This document shows positions 50,399 to 58,691 of a stretch of 64,000 bases of DNA, piece by piece. Every line of letters begins with the position of its first letter. The first letter of the stretch is position 1. Both the position numbers and the translations under genes were made by a program. This stretch comes from Nitrospira sp. SG-bin2. GTDB lineage: Bacteria > Nitrospirota > Nitrospiria > Nitrospirales > Nitrospiraceae. The stretch lies in the NCBI GenBank assembly GCA_002083405.1, contig LVWT01000054.1, forward strand, positions 89,006 through 153,005, written 5' to 3'. The notes below the pieces were generated by a model. That model did no database searches, had not been told where the DNA came from, and saw nothing but the letters and a program-made list of their open reading frames with translations.

Positions 50399-51203
50399 AG
50401 AACCGTATAAGTGGGTTGAGGCGGTCGGTAATCGCCGGCAGTACCTGGATGAACAGTTCAAACAGGGCAGTCCGGTCGTCGCGCTGACCTACGATTCCGG
50501 CATTCTTCTTCTGACGGTCAGCAAGGGGACGTCGAAACTCTACGAAATCTACGATCGATTGGCACTCGGAGGCATGGGGCATCCGGCGGATCTGGAGAAA
50601 ATCAGATTCAGCCTACTGGAGATGGCGCATGTGGAAGGCTTTAATCGGTCGCCGTCTGATGTGACGGGCGGCCGCATGGTGAAGTACGGAATCGCACCGG
50701 TGATCAAGCAGGCGTTTGAAGAGATCTTCAAGGCCCCGTTTATCGCCAAAATTTTGTTGGCTGAATTAGGGCAGAAAGCCGGCAAGAATTCGCTCCTCGT
50801 CATCAACTATGACGGCACGTTTGAAGAGGGTGCTCATTGCGCGGTGCTGGCTGCATCAAAACCGGTGGAATGCGACATGGTTGCCTATCTGCAACAGCAA
50901 GCGCCCACTCCTCCTTCATTGGAGCAGGCCTGCGGGATTGCGCTCCGAGCCTGGGCATTGGGCAATCGAGCGCAGCGAAAGGCCGTAGAGACGACGTCCG
51001 AGCCAAGCCAAGAGGCAAGGCAGGAACCGGCTGCCATGGATACGGTGTCACTGGATGCCCATCTGCGGGACTCGGTGGCGGACAAAACCATCGAGTGTGC
51101 CTTGTTGGACCGAAGCCAATCAGGATCATCGAAGTATCGGGCGGTGATGCCAGAAGAGCTGGGCCGACTGCTGCCGAAGGACCTAAAGATTGTTCTTTCC
51201 TAG
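50391..51203 (+). CDS. prcA: 20S proteasome alpha subunit
   Basis: 270 residues from ATG 50391, which overlaps the PrcB stop by eight bases. An N-terminal helix (YKWVEAVGNRRQYLDEQFKQ) and the fold of an alpha subunit without catalytic Thr (VALTYDSGILLLTVSKGTSK, NSLLVINYDGTFEEGAHCAV) are visible. The C-terminal 70 residues (SEPSQEARQEPAAMDTVSLD and beyond) are an extension that is polar and probably external. It caps the beta rings and receives substrates from the ATPase. Confidence 0.93.
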   Translation: MYEEPYKWVEAVGNRRQYLDEQFKQGSPVVALTYDSGILLLTVSKGTSKLYEIYDRLALGGMGHPADLEKIRFSLLEMAHVEGFNRSPSDVTGGRMVKYGIAPVIKQAFEEIFKAPFIAKILLAELGQKAGKNSLLVINYDGTFEEGAHCAVLAASKPVECDMVAYLQQQAPTPPSLEQACGIALRAWALGNRAQRKAVETTSEPSQEARQEPAAMDTVSLDAHLRDSVADKTIECALLDRSQSGSSKYRAVMPEELGRLLPKDLKIVLS

Positions 51204-51276
51204 CCCGCATTATTCATGAGCGCTTCTGCTGAATTGTCGATCCGCTGTTCCATTCTTCGTCTGATAGGTTAAGCCC

Positions 51277-52767
51277 ATGCTGAACCGCATTTTTGGATTG
51301 GAAACGGAGTATGGACTTCTCGTCCATCAAGATCGACCCGACCATTCCCCTGCCTGGTTTGCGCACAAGCTGCGCGATCATATTTTCAATGTGCAGCGCC
51401 GCGGCCTGCTGGATCTTCACCATCGCGGTCACGATGAGCCGCCTGGAAACGGCGGGTTCTTGACCAACGCGGGGCGGATGTATCTCGACATGGGGCATTT
51501 GGAATATGCCTCACCCGAATGCAACAGCCTGACGGATGTGGTGGCATCGGACCGCGCCGGCGATCTCGTGCTTCAACAGGCGATCGACGAATTGGGGTGG
51601 GCCGATGACCTGTCGCTGATCAAAAACAACATCGACCATGAGACCGATGCGACGTTCGGGTCTCACGAGAACTATCTAGTGACGAGGCGGTTTCCGTTCA
51701 CCAGGCGCGGGCTGGGGCCGCTCGTGACCTTTCTGGTGACCAGGCAGATTTTTACCGGATCAGGCCGGGTTGGATCAGCCAGCCCGCAAGATGCCTGGAT
51801 TCAGGTGGATCGCTTGATCGTTCCGCGTGCCTCACTGGGGCATGGATCGGACCGTGCACCGCTGCCGTATCAGATTTCGCAGCGCGCCGATCATATCGTG
51901 AACGATTTCTTCGAATGGGTGCAGCAGAACCGGGCGATTGTGAATACGCGGGATGAACCGCTGGCCGACCCCAACCAGTACCGGCGTATTCATTTGTTGC
52001 TGGGTGATTCGAATATGGCGGAGTATGCGACCGCGTTGAAACTGGGCACGACCGGCCTGGTACTGCAATTGATCGAGGAGGGCCATGCGCCGCGCGATCT
52101 CGACCTCAACGAGCCGGTCGAGAGCTTGCAGGAGATTTCTCAAGATCAGGACCGGCAGTGGCTCGTCCAACTCCAATCGGGCAAGACGATTTCAGCGATC
52201 GATATTCAGGAGCAGTTCTTGGCTGCAGCGCAAACCCATTGCCGCGGGCAAGATGAGGAGACTGATTGGGTGCTCAATCAATGGGAGGCGGTGCTTCGAG
52301 ACTTGCGCGGAGACTATACCAAGCTGGTGGGGCGCATCGATTGGGCGTCGAAATTGTGGCTGTTGGAATCGTACCGTGAGGCGGAGCAGGCGGGGTGGCA
52401 GGATCCCATGTTGAAGAGTCTCGATCTCGAGTACCACAATCTGAACCAGGGGAAGAGTCTCTATTATGGGTTGCTGGAGGAGGGCCGCGTACCGCGCCTT
52501 ATTACCGACAGCGCAGTGGCTATCGCCGCAGACCATGCGCCCAAGAATACTCGCGCCTTCGGGCGGGGTGAGCTGGTGAAACATCTGCTGGCTGGTGGAT
52601 CTCCTTCCGAACCGGACGAGTTAAGACCGGATGAACGGTTCTTTCCTGCGTACGTCATCAACTGGTCAATCTTTCAGGTACGAGGGCGGGCCCCTTTCCC
52701 CATGCCGGACCCCTTCAGAACCTATGTCCAGGACGTTCGATCCCACCTGCAGGGCGTGACGACCTGA
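51277..52767 (+). CDS. pafA: PafA: ligase conjugating the UBact modifier
   Basis: 496 residues of the same superfamily as dop, starting MLNRIFGLETEYGLLVHQDR but without the Dop loop (the corresponding stretch runs GLLDLHHRGHDEPPGNGGF). It keeps YLDMGHLEYASPECNSLTDV, IVNTRDEPLADPNQYRRIHL and LLGDSNMAEYATALKLGTTG. It would ligate the C-terminal Glu of UBact to substrate lysines. It lies 73 bases after prcA, completing the locus. Confidence 0.9.
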   Translation: MLNRIFGLETEYGLLVHQDRPDHSPAWFAHKLRDHIFNVQRRGLLDLHHRGHDEPPGNGGFLTNAGRMYLDMGHLEYASPECNSLTDVVASDRAGDLVLQQAIDELGWADDLSLIKNNIDHETDATFGSHENYLVTRRFPFTRRGLGPLVTFLVTRQIFTGSGRVGSASPQDAWIQVDRLIVPRASLGHGSDRAPLPYQISQRADHIVNDFFEWVQQNRAIVNTRDEPLADPNQYRRIHLLLGDSNMAEYATALKLGTTGLVLQLIEEGHAPRDLDLNEPVESLQEISQDQDRQWLVQLQSGKTISAIDIQEQFLAAAQTHCRGQDEETDWVLNQWEAVLRDLRGDYTKLVGRIDWASKLWLLESYREAEQAGWQDPMLKSLDLEYHNLNQGKSLYYGLLEEGRVPRLITDSAVAIAADHAPKNTRAFGRGELVKHLLAGGSPSEPDELRPDERFFPAYVINWSIFQVRGRAPFPMPDPFRTYVQDVRSHLQGVTT

Positions 52768-52884
52768 ACCGTCATTCATTCTCTAACGTATTGTTTCTAG
52801 GAGCAAACCGTCTTCATGCTACACTCTTGTTCAACATGGAGTCGTGATCGTGAATCACGAATGCTGTTGTCAGGGAGGAATGCG

Positions 52885-53343
52885 ATGAATGCTCGCAAGT
52901 GGATGATGGAATACGGTGTGGCCATGGTCCTGGCTTTTCTCCTGGCCATGGTGCTGGGGCAAATTCCGCTCTTTCGAGAAACAGCCGTGGGAAAACTTCG
53001 GGCATCTGATCTCGTCCAATTTATCGGCTATGGTGGTGCGTTGGTGATTGCCTGGATGGGGGCCCGGCAACTGACGACGAAACCGCCGGAAGAATGGCCA
53101 TGGATTACGCCGTTCCAGGCGATCATTCTTCCGTTAGTCACTCTATTCGCCATCGCAATTGGTTATGGGGTGTCTCTCTTCGTTGTGGGGCCGTTTCTCG
53201 GAAAGTCCGGCAAGGCGGCGTACAATTGGGTGTTTATCGTCGGGATTGTCTCCTGCAGTGCCTGGCTGATCCTCAACTGGGTGAAGAAGTGCGCCGTGCT
53301 CGTTGCGGAGAAGGATTCGCGCAAGCTTCGTAAAACGGCGTAA
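52885..53343 (+). CDS. Membrane protein of unknown function
   Basis: 152 residues with four helices (VAMVLAFLLAMVLGQIPLF, DLVQFIGYGGALVIAWMGA, AIILPLVTLFAIAIGYGVSL, WVFIVGIVSCSAWLILNWVK). CAGGGAGGAATG precedes ATG 52885. It is close behind pafA on the same strand, but the gap and its own ribosome site allow a separate unit. No family is recognised. Confidence 0.6.
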   Translation: MNARKWMMEYGVAMVLAFLLAMVLGQIPLFRETAVGKLRASDLVQFIGYGGALVIAWMGARQLTTKPPEEWPWITPFQAIILPLVTLFAIAIGYGVSLFVVGPFLGKSGKAAYNWVFIVGIVSCSAWLILNWVKKCAVLVAEKDSRKLRKTA

Positions 53344-53391
53344 CTTCAAGCTGTGCTTGACTTCACCGGGCCTCGGCGCAACCGGTTGTTC

Positions 53392-54378
53392 TTATCGATC
53401 CCCTCGTAAGAACTCCACGATCCGATTCTCCGCCCAATAGGAATCTTCTCCGTTTCGGCTTCCGTGGAAAAACCCGCAATGGCCTCCATGGCGAGGTGCG
53501 ACGACACGAATTGTCGGGTGCCGCTGAATCAATGGAATCGTGAACATGGAGTAGGGAATGAAGGGATCGTCCTGGGCGGTGATGATGAGGGTGGGAACTG
53601 CAATGGAATCCAGCACATGGCGCGCGCCGGCCCGGTCGTAATAGTCGGCGCCGTTTTGATAGCCTCCGTCATGCGCCGTATAGACATCGTCGAATTCACT
53701 GATGCATGAGATACGATCCAGTCGTGACAGATCCCATCTATCTGGAAAGAGTGCGGATTTGCGGCGCAGCCTGGCCTTTAGATTCATAAGAAAATGTTTG
53801 TGATAGATCCAATTGCACGGCTGCTCCAGCGCTTCGGCGCATCGCGTCGGGTCAATGTTCGGACAGACAGCAAGAGCCCCTGCAAGTGCCGGCTGGGATA
53901 TGCCCAATTCACCGGCAGCCTTTAAGACAAGATTGCCACCCATTGAATAGCCGACCAGCCAAATCCGATTGAGTCCGTCCTGTTGGGCAAGCTCAGTGAC
54001 GACGGCGCGATAGTCTTCGCTAAGACCGCTGTTATAGAGAGTCGGCGTCAGATGTTCGGTCCCGCCGCAAGTACGTTGATTCATGCGAATGACATTGAAC
54101 CCAGCCCGATAGGCTTTTGCTGTGATGCCGAGCATGTACTTCGATTCGCTGGAGCCTTCCAGGCCGTGGACTAACACCACCGTGGGAAAGGCTGTCCGAT
54201 TATCTTGCCAATGGCAGAATCCAAGTAATTGAGTATCGGGCCTCGTCGTAAAGAGGCGGGGTTCCTGCGGGATTGTTCCCAGCGAGAGGTCTCGCGGCCA
54301 GTACCGAGGCACGAGGGTCATCAGATGGGTGTTGCGTAGCAGCAACGGCGGACGGAAAGACCAGGCAGCGTCGTTCAT
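53392..54378 (-). CDS. YheT-like alpha/beta hydrolase
   Basis: 328 residues from ATG 54378. The nucleophile elbow is IWLVGYSMGGNLVLKA, the acid is in ALTIITAQDDPFIPY-like LIITAQDDPFIPY, and the His is in APRHGGHCGFFHG. The N-terminal FRPPLLLRNTHLMTLVPRYW is typical of the YheT/AB-hydrolase group of esterases. A TTG six codons earlier is an alternative start. Confidence 0.9.
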   Translation of the reverse strand: MNDAAWSFRPPLLLRNTHLMTLVPRYWPRDLSLGTIPQEPRLFTTRPDTQLLGFCHWQDNRTAFPTVVLVHGLEGSSESKYMLGITAKAYRAGFNVIRMNQRTCGGTEHLTPTLYNSGLSEDYRAVVTELAQQDGLNRIWLVGYSMGGNLVLKAAGELGISQPALAGALAVCPNIDPTRCAEALEQPCNWIYHKHFLMNLKARLRRKSALFPDRWDLSRLDRISCISEFDDVYTAHDGGYQNGADYYDRAGARHVLDSIAVPTLIITAQDDPFIPYSMFTIPLIQRHPTIRVVAPRHGGHCGFFHGSRNGEDSYWAENRIVEFLRGDR

Positions 54379-54863
54379 GCCCTCATCATAATGCAAAACC
54401 AGGCTCGATGCGTACTGCGAATGTGTGCCGTTAGAGCCCGCTCTTGTGGGCCAGGCGAATCATGGGGCGTAAATAGTGGTGATCGATCCATGGGCAGCCT
54501 ACGAACAGAGTTTCCACCTTCATTTTTTTCACCACGATCTTGCTTTTGATCTGCTCATAAATGGCCCATCAGTAAATTTAGACGGGCCATGACCAGACCG
54601 TTTTCCTTGGGACGAGACCGCTCGTTATGTCTCGAACATGGGGGCTTCCAGTGAGCAACATACCTTGCCGGTGCATCTTATGCGAAACGGGGTAGCGTCC
54701 ATAAGTAGGGACGCTACCCCGTTGCAAAGTGGCTCCCCGGCGAAAAGAATTATGGGCACTGGATTCAAGCATTGAGGCTCAAGGGGCCGGAATTATAATG
54801 CCTGGCGTAGCTTTATAAGATTTGCTGCATTCGAGCGTACTGCATTGTTAGTCTTAAACTAAG
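54379..54863. other. Intergenic region with a gene relic and a strong hairpin
   Basis: About 485 bases. On the minus strand 54436-54525 encodes MKVETLFVGCPWIDHHYLRP followed by MIRLAHKSGL and a stop, probably the decayed end of a gene. A perfect 15-bp hairpin lies at 54686-54723 (listed separately). The region borders the AT-richer accessory segment. Confidence 0.45.
54686..54723. terminator. Perfect 15-bp inverted repeat
   Basis: AACGGGGTAGCGTCC (54686-54700) and GGACGCTACCCCGTT (54709-54723) pair fully around an 8-base loop. No T run follows on either strand, so it may be a boundary element or an integrase-type site rather than a simple terminator. Confidence 0.55.
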
Positions 54864-55634
54864 TCACCCCCTGAAGAACTTTCGATATTTGTCAAAGTTG
54901 AATAACAGGTGGTCTTTATGGACATCGAAAGCTCCGGTTGTGGAACGAGGTAACGCAAGACTGGCACTTTCAGGTGGAACTAAAACGCCCTTTATCCACC
55001 GCCTTACTTTTGCAAGGTCGTTGCTTTCTTGATAGTGTTTTTCAAATAGCAAAATGTAAAAGTAGAAGGAGTTTATGGAAACAAGCCTTACCACACGCCA
55101 GTCAGGTAGAGGTGGCTTCCTTTCAACGCTCTCACTACGGTAAGCAGTCGCCGGAAATTGTTGAATGCCGTGAATGGTAGGAATAGTCGAATGCGTCACA
55201 ATGTCTAAATACAGTTCCATTTCAGATGGCCTTACGGATTGCCCAAGGATGTAGGGTGTCAGGGGTCGCAGGAAAGATAGATTTGGATTAGCTGAAGATG
55301 ATCGGACAGTGTTGTACGCAATTTTTGCCAGCCACCGGAAGAGCTTGTCGTAATCATACTCAAATTGGAGCTCAGTCTTGGGTTCAGCTACTGCATGAAA
55401 GTACTTATCAAATAACATGCATCCATATGCGTCTAACGCACTTAGCGCACCATTATTGCAGGTGACGCACACGTCTTTAATGATATGGTCGCCACCGATG
55501 ACCTTGTCAGCCTTCTCATTGAACTTTGCCGTATAGAAAGGGAGCCTCTTAAGTATGCCTTCAGGCCAGATATGTTCCCTCGTTAGTCTGTTGGCTTGAA
55601 AACAGAACGCACATCTTTTGTGGGGTTTCTTCAT
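54864..55634 (-). CDS. HNH-like zinc-finger nuclease-type protein
   Basis: 256 residues. The N-terminus CAFCFQANRLTREHIWPEGI, then DVCVTCNNG, has the Cys4 and His of an HNH/treble-clef domain of the kind that begins with CxxC...EHI. The rest (YDYDKLFRWLAKIAYNTVRS, FDVHKDHLLFNFDKYRKFF) is not known to me. The region is AT-richer than its neighbours, suggesting recent transfer. Possible defence or mobile-element gene. Confidence 0.65.
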   Translation of the reverse strand: MKKPHKRCAFCFQANRLTREHIWPEGILKRLPFYTAKFNEKADKVIGGDHIIKDVCVTCNNGALSALDAYGCMLFDKYFHAVAEPKTELQFEYDYDKLFRWLAKIAYNTVRSSSANPNLSFLRPLTPYILGQSVRPSEMELYLDIVTHSTIPTIHGIQQFPATAYRSESVERKPPLPDWRVVRLVSINSFYFYILLFEKHYQESNDLAKVRRWIKGVLVPPESASLALPRSTTGAFDVHKDHLLFNFDKYRKFFRG

Positions 55635-55757
55635 CTTGAATTGCCTTTGAAAGGCTAATGCTCAAGCTTGCCGCGCTAGAGTGCGAAACGAGGCCTCGAC
55701 TAAAACGGCTTAGCGATTTGCGTATCCGGTACAGCGCCTTATAGGGCAGAGACCAGG

Positions 55758-56180
55758 TCACAGGGACCAATCATGGGGAGCTATTGGAAACTTGCCAGAT
55801 AAGGTGCCCAAGTGGAAAACAACGACATCGTTAATGCATTGCTTTACTCTATTGGACAGTGGGCTGTTTTGCTGGGTGAAGATTATTCCTTGTAGAAAGA
55901 ATCGCTTTTTTCCGTTTGGGTGAAATTTCTTTATACAGTACTGAAGTTGCCTGACGGCCACCGTTGCTTTTGTGTCGGGAAACGATGATTCGATGAACTT
56001 TTCTATGTTACGTGCGGCAAGAACGATATCCTCTTCATAGCCGTCATCGATGTAATGGCGGCGATAGCTATCCGATATGCGCTTGGCGAACTCCTCAATC
56101 GTTGTGCCTTCCGAATCGATAAACTGTACTGCGGTAACAGCGCACATGTTGAACACATGTTGCGGCATGTAGCTGGCCAT
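55758..56180 (-). CDS. Hypothetical protein of the accessory region
   Basis: 140 residues from ATG 56180 (MASYMPQHVFNMCAV). Contents include TTIEEFAKRISDSYRRHYID, DIVLAARNIEKFIESSFPDT and VVVFHLGTLSGKFPIAPHDW. No domain recognised. AT-rich like the preceding gene, 123 bases upstream of it on the same strand. Confidence 0.5.
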   Translation of the reverse strand: MASYMPQHVFNMCAVTAVQFIDSEGTTIEEFAKRISDSYRRHYIDDGYEEDIVLAARNIEKFIESSFPDTKATVAVRQLQYCIKKFHPNGKKRFFLQGIIFTQQNSPLSNRVKQCINDVVVFHLGTLSGKFPIAPHDWSL

Positions 56181-56597
56181 TGATAAATGCCTTCTAACTA
56201 TCAAGTGAGCTATAAAGTCGCTCGATTTCCGGTGGTAAGGCTAGACTGCCGGTTGGAACCTGTCAAGCTGTGCTGATGCCTGGCGCTGTGTTTCCCACGA
56301 CGCTTGGCGTCCATATTAGGGTCGCATCTTGCAGTCCAACATCGCACGGAGAGGATTAAGAGGATAGGCTGGTTATTTATCAATATCAGCTGGTCGAGTG
56401 GCAAATGACTGTACCTGCTGATGCAGGAGTAGGAAGTAGCCTGCTCCTCTTTGCTTGTCTACGCGGAAGCTGCAACTATCAAACCGTGGGGCTTCAGCTT
56501 TGAGAGGCAGTACGCTTCCTCGGCAAGTATTTGTGGTCGCCCAGGTTTGTCACGTATGATGTTGCATGCGATACGCTACGCTATACAGGTTCATGGT
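56181..56597. other. Intergenic region upstream of higBA
   Basis: About 415 bases with no supported gene. A hairpin-like CCTGCTGATGCAGG at about 56416 and the promoter of higBA are expected near 56540-56590, where GATAC/GTAT palindromic half-sites recur. Confidence 0.4.
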
Positions 56598-56876
56598 ATG
56601 ATTAAGACGTTCCGGCACAAGGGGCTACAAGCCTTTTTCGAAACTGGCAGCAAGGCGGGTATCCAGCCACATCATGCGGCTCGGCTCAAACGGCAATTGG
56701 GTCGGCTTGACCTGGCCAAGATGGCGGCTGATATGAACGTGCCGGGATGGGGGCTGCATGCCTTGGCCGGTAATCTTACGGGCCGGTATGCGGTCTCAGT
56801 GAGCGGGAATTGGCGACTGACCTTTGGGTTTGATGGTGAGGATGCCGTCCTCATCGATTATCAAGATTATCACTAG
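56598..56876 (+). CDS. higB: HigB-type toxin (RelE/ParE superfamily)
   Basis: 92 residues from ATG 56598. The core (IKTFRHKGLQAFFETGSKAG, then GRYAVSVSGNWRLTFGFDGE and DAVLIDYQDYH) is typical of the HigB mRNA interferase group, which cleaves mRNA on the ribosome. The antitoxin gene follows 12 bases downstream. Toxin-first order is the mark of higBA. Confidence 0.9.
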   Translation: MIKTFRHKGLQAFFETGSKAGIQPHHAARLKRQLGRLDLAKMAADMNVPGWGLHALAGNLTGRYAVSVSGNWRLTFGFDGEDAVLIDYQDYH

Positions 56877-56888
56877 GAGGAAGACGAC

Positions 56889-57194
56889 ATGAGCCGCATG
56901 CATAATCCGCCGCACCCAGGCGAAACGTTGAGGGAGGATATTTTACCTGCCTTGGGCTTGACCGTGACGCAAGCCGCGGCACAATTGGGTGTGACCCGTG
57001 CCGCATTATCGCGCGTCTTGAATGGCCGCGCCGCGATCTCTCCGGAAATGGCACTGCGATTAGAAGGGTGGCTCGGCGTGAAACACGGAGGCCGTGCCGA
57101 TGTGTGGCTGGCACAGCAGGCCGCCTATGACCTGTGGCAAGCTCGCAAGGCTGGCGCACCAACAGTACGGCGGGCCGCATTGATCGAAGCCTAA
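56889..57194 (+). CDS. higA: HigA-type antitoxin
   Basis: 101 residues. HPGETLREDILPALGLTVTQ opens the HigA-type XRE HTH, followed by AAAQLGVTRAALSRVLNGRA and GWLGVKHGGRADVWLAQQAA. It neutralises HigB and represses the operon. CTAGGAGGAAG precedes the start. Confidence 0.92.
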   Translation: MSRMHNPPHPGETLREDILPALGLTVTQAAAQLGVTRAALSRVLNGRAAISPEMALRLEGWLGVKHGGRADVWLAQQAAYDLWQARKAGAPTVRRAALIEA

Positions 57195-57353
57195 TATCGT
57201 TCTGCCGAAGAACTGATGGCCATCGATACGCTTCCCGCAGACTTGCAAAGCAGGACCTATAAATAGAAACGGCCACCGCTCCCAGTTGGAACAGTGACCG
57301 TTCAGTGGAAATTGGCTCCCCGGGCAGGACTCGAACCTGCGACCAGCCGGTTA

Positions 57354-57909
57354 CAAGACCCCCAATCTTTCGACTGGGCTTGGACTATCTCTTCACCCGC
57401 CTAAATATCAGGGGAGGGTGTCGGGCGCTGATGAGGCGTTATTGGATCGGTTCCTCAGCCTCTAGTCTCTGCACGTTCCTGCGTACACCATCACGGTGAT
57501 GGACCGTTCGGCAGGCTTCGCTCAGGATTCCCGTTCCGCATGAGCGGGGACGGCTTCCCTGAATTCACCCGAAGTTTCAACCACGGTTTCCCGTGGAGGC
57601 TGCAACTCAGAGTGGATTTCTCGGTGGCAGTTTGCGCAAAGGAGAATGCACTTATCTAGTTCTTCTCGGATTTTCGCCCAGCTCCGCGTATAGCCCTTGC
57701 TGGAAATTCCAAAATCCTTCTGAGAAGAAGTTAGATGGTGAAACTCCAGTGCCTCCATACATCGGTCATAACCACATCTCTGACAGCGTGCGCCTTTGTA
57801 GGCTAACGCTTTCTGCCGCACGGCCTTCCGCCGTTTACGCACAGCATCAATCAGATAGTTGCGACGATCCGCGTATGAACGTCGCTCAGCCACCGGTTCC
57901 CTCACTTTT
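57354..57909 (-). ncRNA. Group I intron in tRNA-Asn
   Basis: The 5' exon ends in U and the intron ends in G, the group I splice-site rule. Core elements GCAGAGACTAGA (57472-57461) and AGAGATAGTCC (57392-57382) are the P7-forming pair typical of the group I core (GACTA/TAGTC). AATCCTGAGCGAAGCC near 57530 fits the P4 strand. A possible guide sequence GTGGCTG begins at intron nt 17 and can pair, with wobbles, to exon CGGCTGT. The HNH gene fills the 5' part. Confidence 0.88.
57522..57893 (-). CDS. HNH homing endonuclease encoded in the intron
   Basis: 123 residues from GTG 57893 (GAGGGAACCG upstream). The frame is open back into the 5' exon from a TTG at 57929. The zinc-binding/HNH pattern is CQRCGYDRCMEALEFHHLTS, then CANCHREIHSEL. 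Its TGA stop lies inside the conserved P4-like element of the intron. It should cut intronless tRNA-Asn genes and promote intron spread, and may also help splicing. Confidence 0.85.
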   Translation of the reverse strand: MAERRSYADRRNYLIDAVRKRRKAVRQKALAYKGARCQRCGYDRCMEALEFHHLTSSQKDFGISSKGYTRSWAKIREELDKCILLCANCHREIHSELQPPRETVVETSGEFREAVPAHAERES

Positions 57910-58046
57910 ACAGCCGGCTGCTCTACCAACTGAGCTACCGGGGAACGGTTTTCAGTTTGAGCGGAAGGTATTGTAGCACAGATTATGAGGCTGAAGACCA
58001 GCGTTTTGTGGTGGAAGGCGGTTTAAGCCGCGTGTCATGCAGTTGC

Positions 58047-58316
58047 CTACACGTCGAAATCTTCAGTCTCGTCCTCGTCGGAAGAGGCATCCGTGTTGCC
58101 TTTGGCTACGGCGGCGTAGTGTTTGGCCCAGGTCAGGTACAGATTGCCGCTGTCCCGCATCGTATCAGCTGCTTTGATGAGCTTGTCCACCAGCTCCGGG
58201 TCTTTGCCGGTCGCTTGAATGATCGCCGCCTGCCGTTCGATGGCTTTGGGGTAGAGGGTGATCAATCCGGAAATTTCACTGAGCAATTCATCGATGGTAT
58301 TATCTTCGTTTTCCAT
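58047..58316 (-). CDS. Small acidic hypothetical protein
   Basis: 89 residues from ATG 58316 (GAGGGG upstream). Helical and acidic (ENEDNTIDELLSEISGLITL, KAIERQAAIIQATGKDPELV), ending in a run of Asp/Glu. It follows a terminator on the same strand as the oxidoreductase operon but is separated from it, so it is probably independent. Function unknown. Confidence 0.65.
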   Translation of the reverse strand: MENEDNTIDELLSEISGLITLYPKAIERQAAIIQATGKDPELVDKLIKAADTMRDSGNLYLTWAKHYAAVAKGNTDASSDEDETEDFDV

Positions 58317-58338
58317 TGGTCCCCTCGTACCCAAGAAA

Positions 58339-58368
58339 AAACCCCATAGCGCGAACGCCATGGGGTTT
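58339..58368 (-). terminator. Rho-independent terminator of the oxidoreductase operon
   Basis: AAACCCCAT (58339-58347) and ATGGGGTTT (58360-58368) pair; on the minus strand the stem is followed by six T. It lies 24 bases after the stop of the ferredoxin-subunit gene. Confidence 0.85.
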
Positions 58369-58391
58369 TGCGAGTGTTAACCCGCGATGGC

Positions 58392-58670
58392 TTAACCCTG
58401 GTAGGCTTGCCCCAGCGCCGCTGATTCACCCTTCTTGGTCATCAGCTGCCCGGTGGCGCTGACGGCTTGCATGGTGATGGCAAAGTGCTTGGCGGCGTCA
58501 CAGACGATCACGCAGAGCTCGCAACCCTTGCAGCGATCGATGGTGACTTCGGCCACCATCTTGTTGCTGTTCAAGTCCAGACAGTTCGCTTCCGGGCAAT
58601 ACATGATGCAGAGCCGGCAGCCCTTCTTTGCGGTGCACTTTTCGTCGATGACCTGCGCTACGTTATACAT
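58392..58670 (-). CDS. forD: 2-oxoacid:ferredoxin oxidoreductase, delta (ferredoxin-like) subunit
   Basis: 92 residues with two [4Fe-4S] sites: C12-K-K-G-C18-x2-C21-x3-C25 type (EKCTAKKGCRLCIMYCPEAN) and DRCKGCELCVIVCDAAKHFA. The second motif's last Cys-Pro is Cys-Asp. It passes electrons between the catalytic subunits and soluble ferredoxin. Last gene of the minus-strand operon. Confidence 0.88.
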   Translation of the reverse strand: MYNVAQVIDEKCTAKKGCRLCIMYCPEANCLDLNSNKMVAEVTIDRCKGCELCVIVCDAAKHFAITMQAVSATGQLMTKKGESAALGQAYQG

Positions 58671-58691
58671 GCAAGTGGGTTCCTTCTTCTC

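Larger units (their letters stand above)
57313..57944 (-). tRNA. tRNA-Asn (anticodon GTT) interrupted by a group I intron
   Basis: Minus strand. The 5' exon is 57944-57910 (35 nt) and the 3' exon 57353-57313 (41 nt with CCA). Joined, they give acceptor TCCCCGG/CCGGGGA with G73, D arm GCTC-AGTTGGTA-GAGC, anticodon stem GCCGG/CCGGC, loop CTGTTAA with anticodon GTT, and T arm GCAGG-TTCGAGT-CCTGC. The 556-nt interruption falls between U35 and U36. A -10 box TACAAT lies at 57975-57970. Confidence 0.92.

Noticed and set aside
57305..57976. Plus-strand frames within the tRNA-Asn intron
   Set aside because: They lie antisense to the intron core and the HNH gene and show no coding signals.
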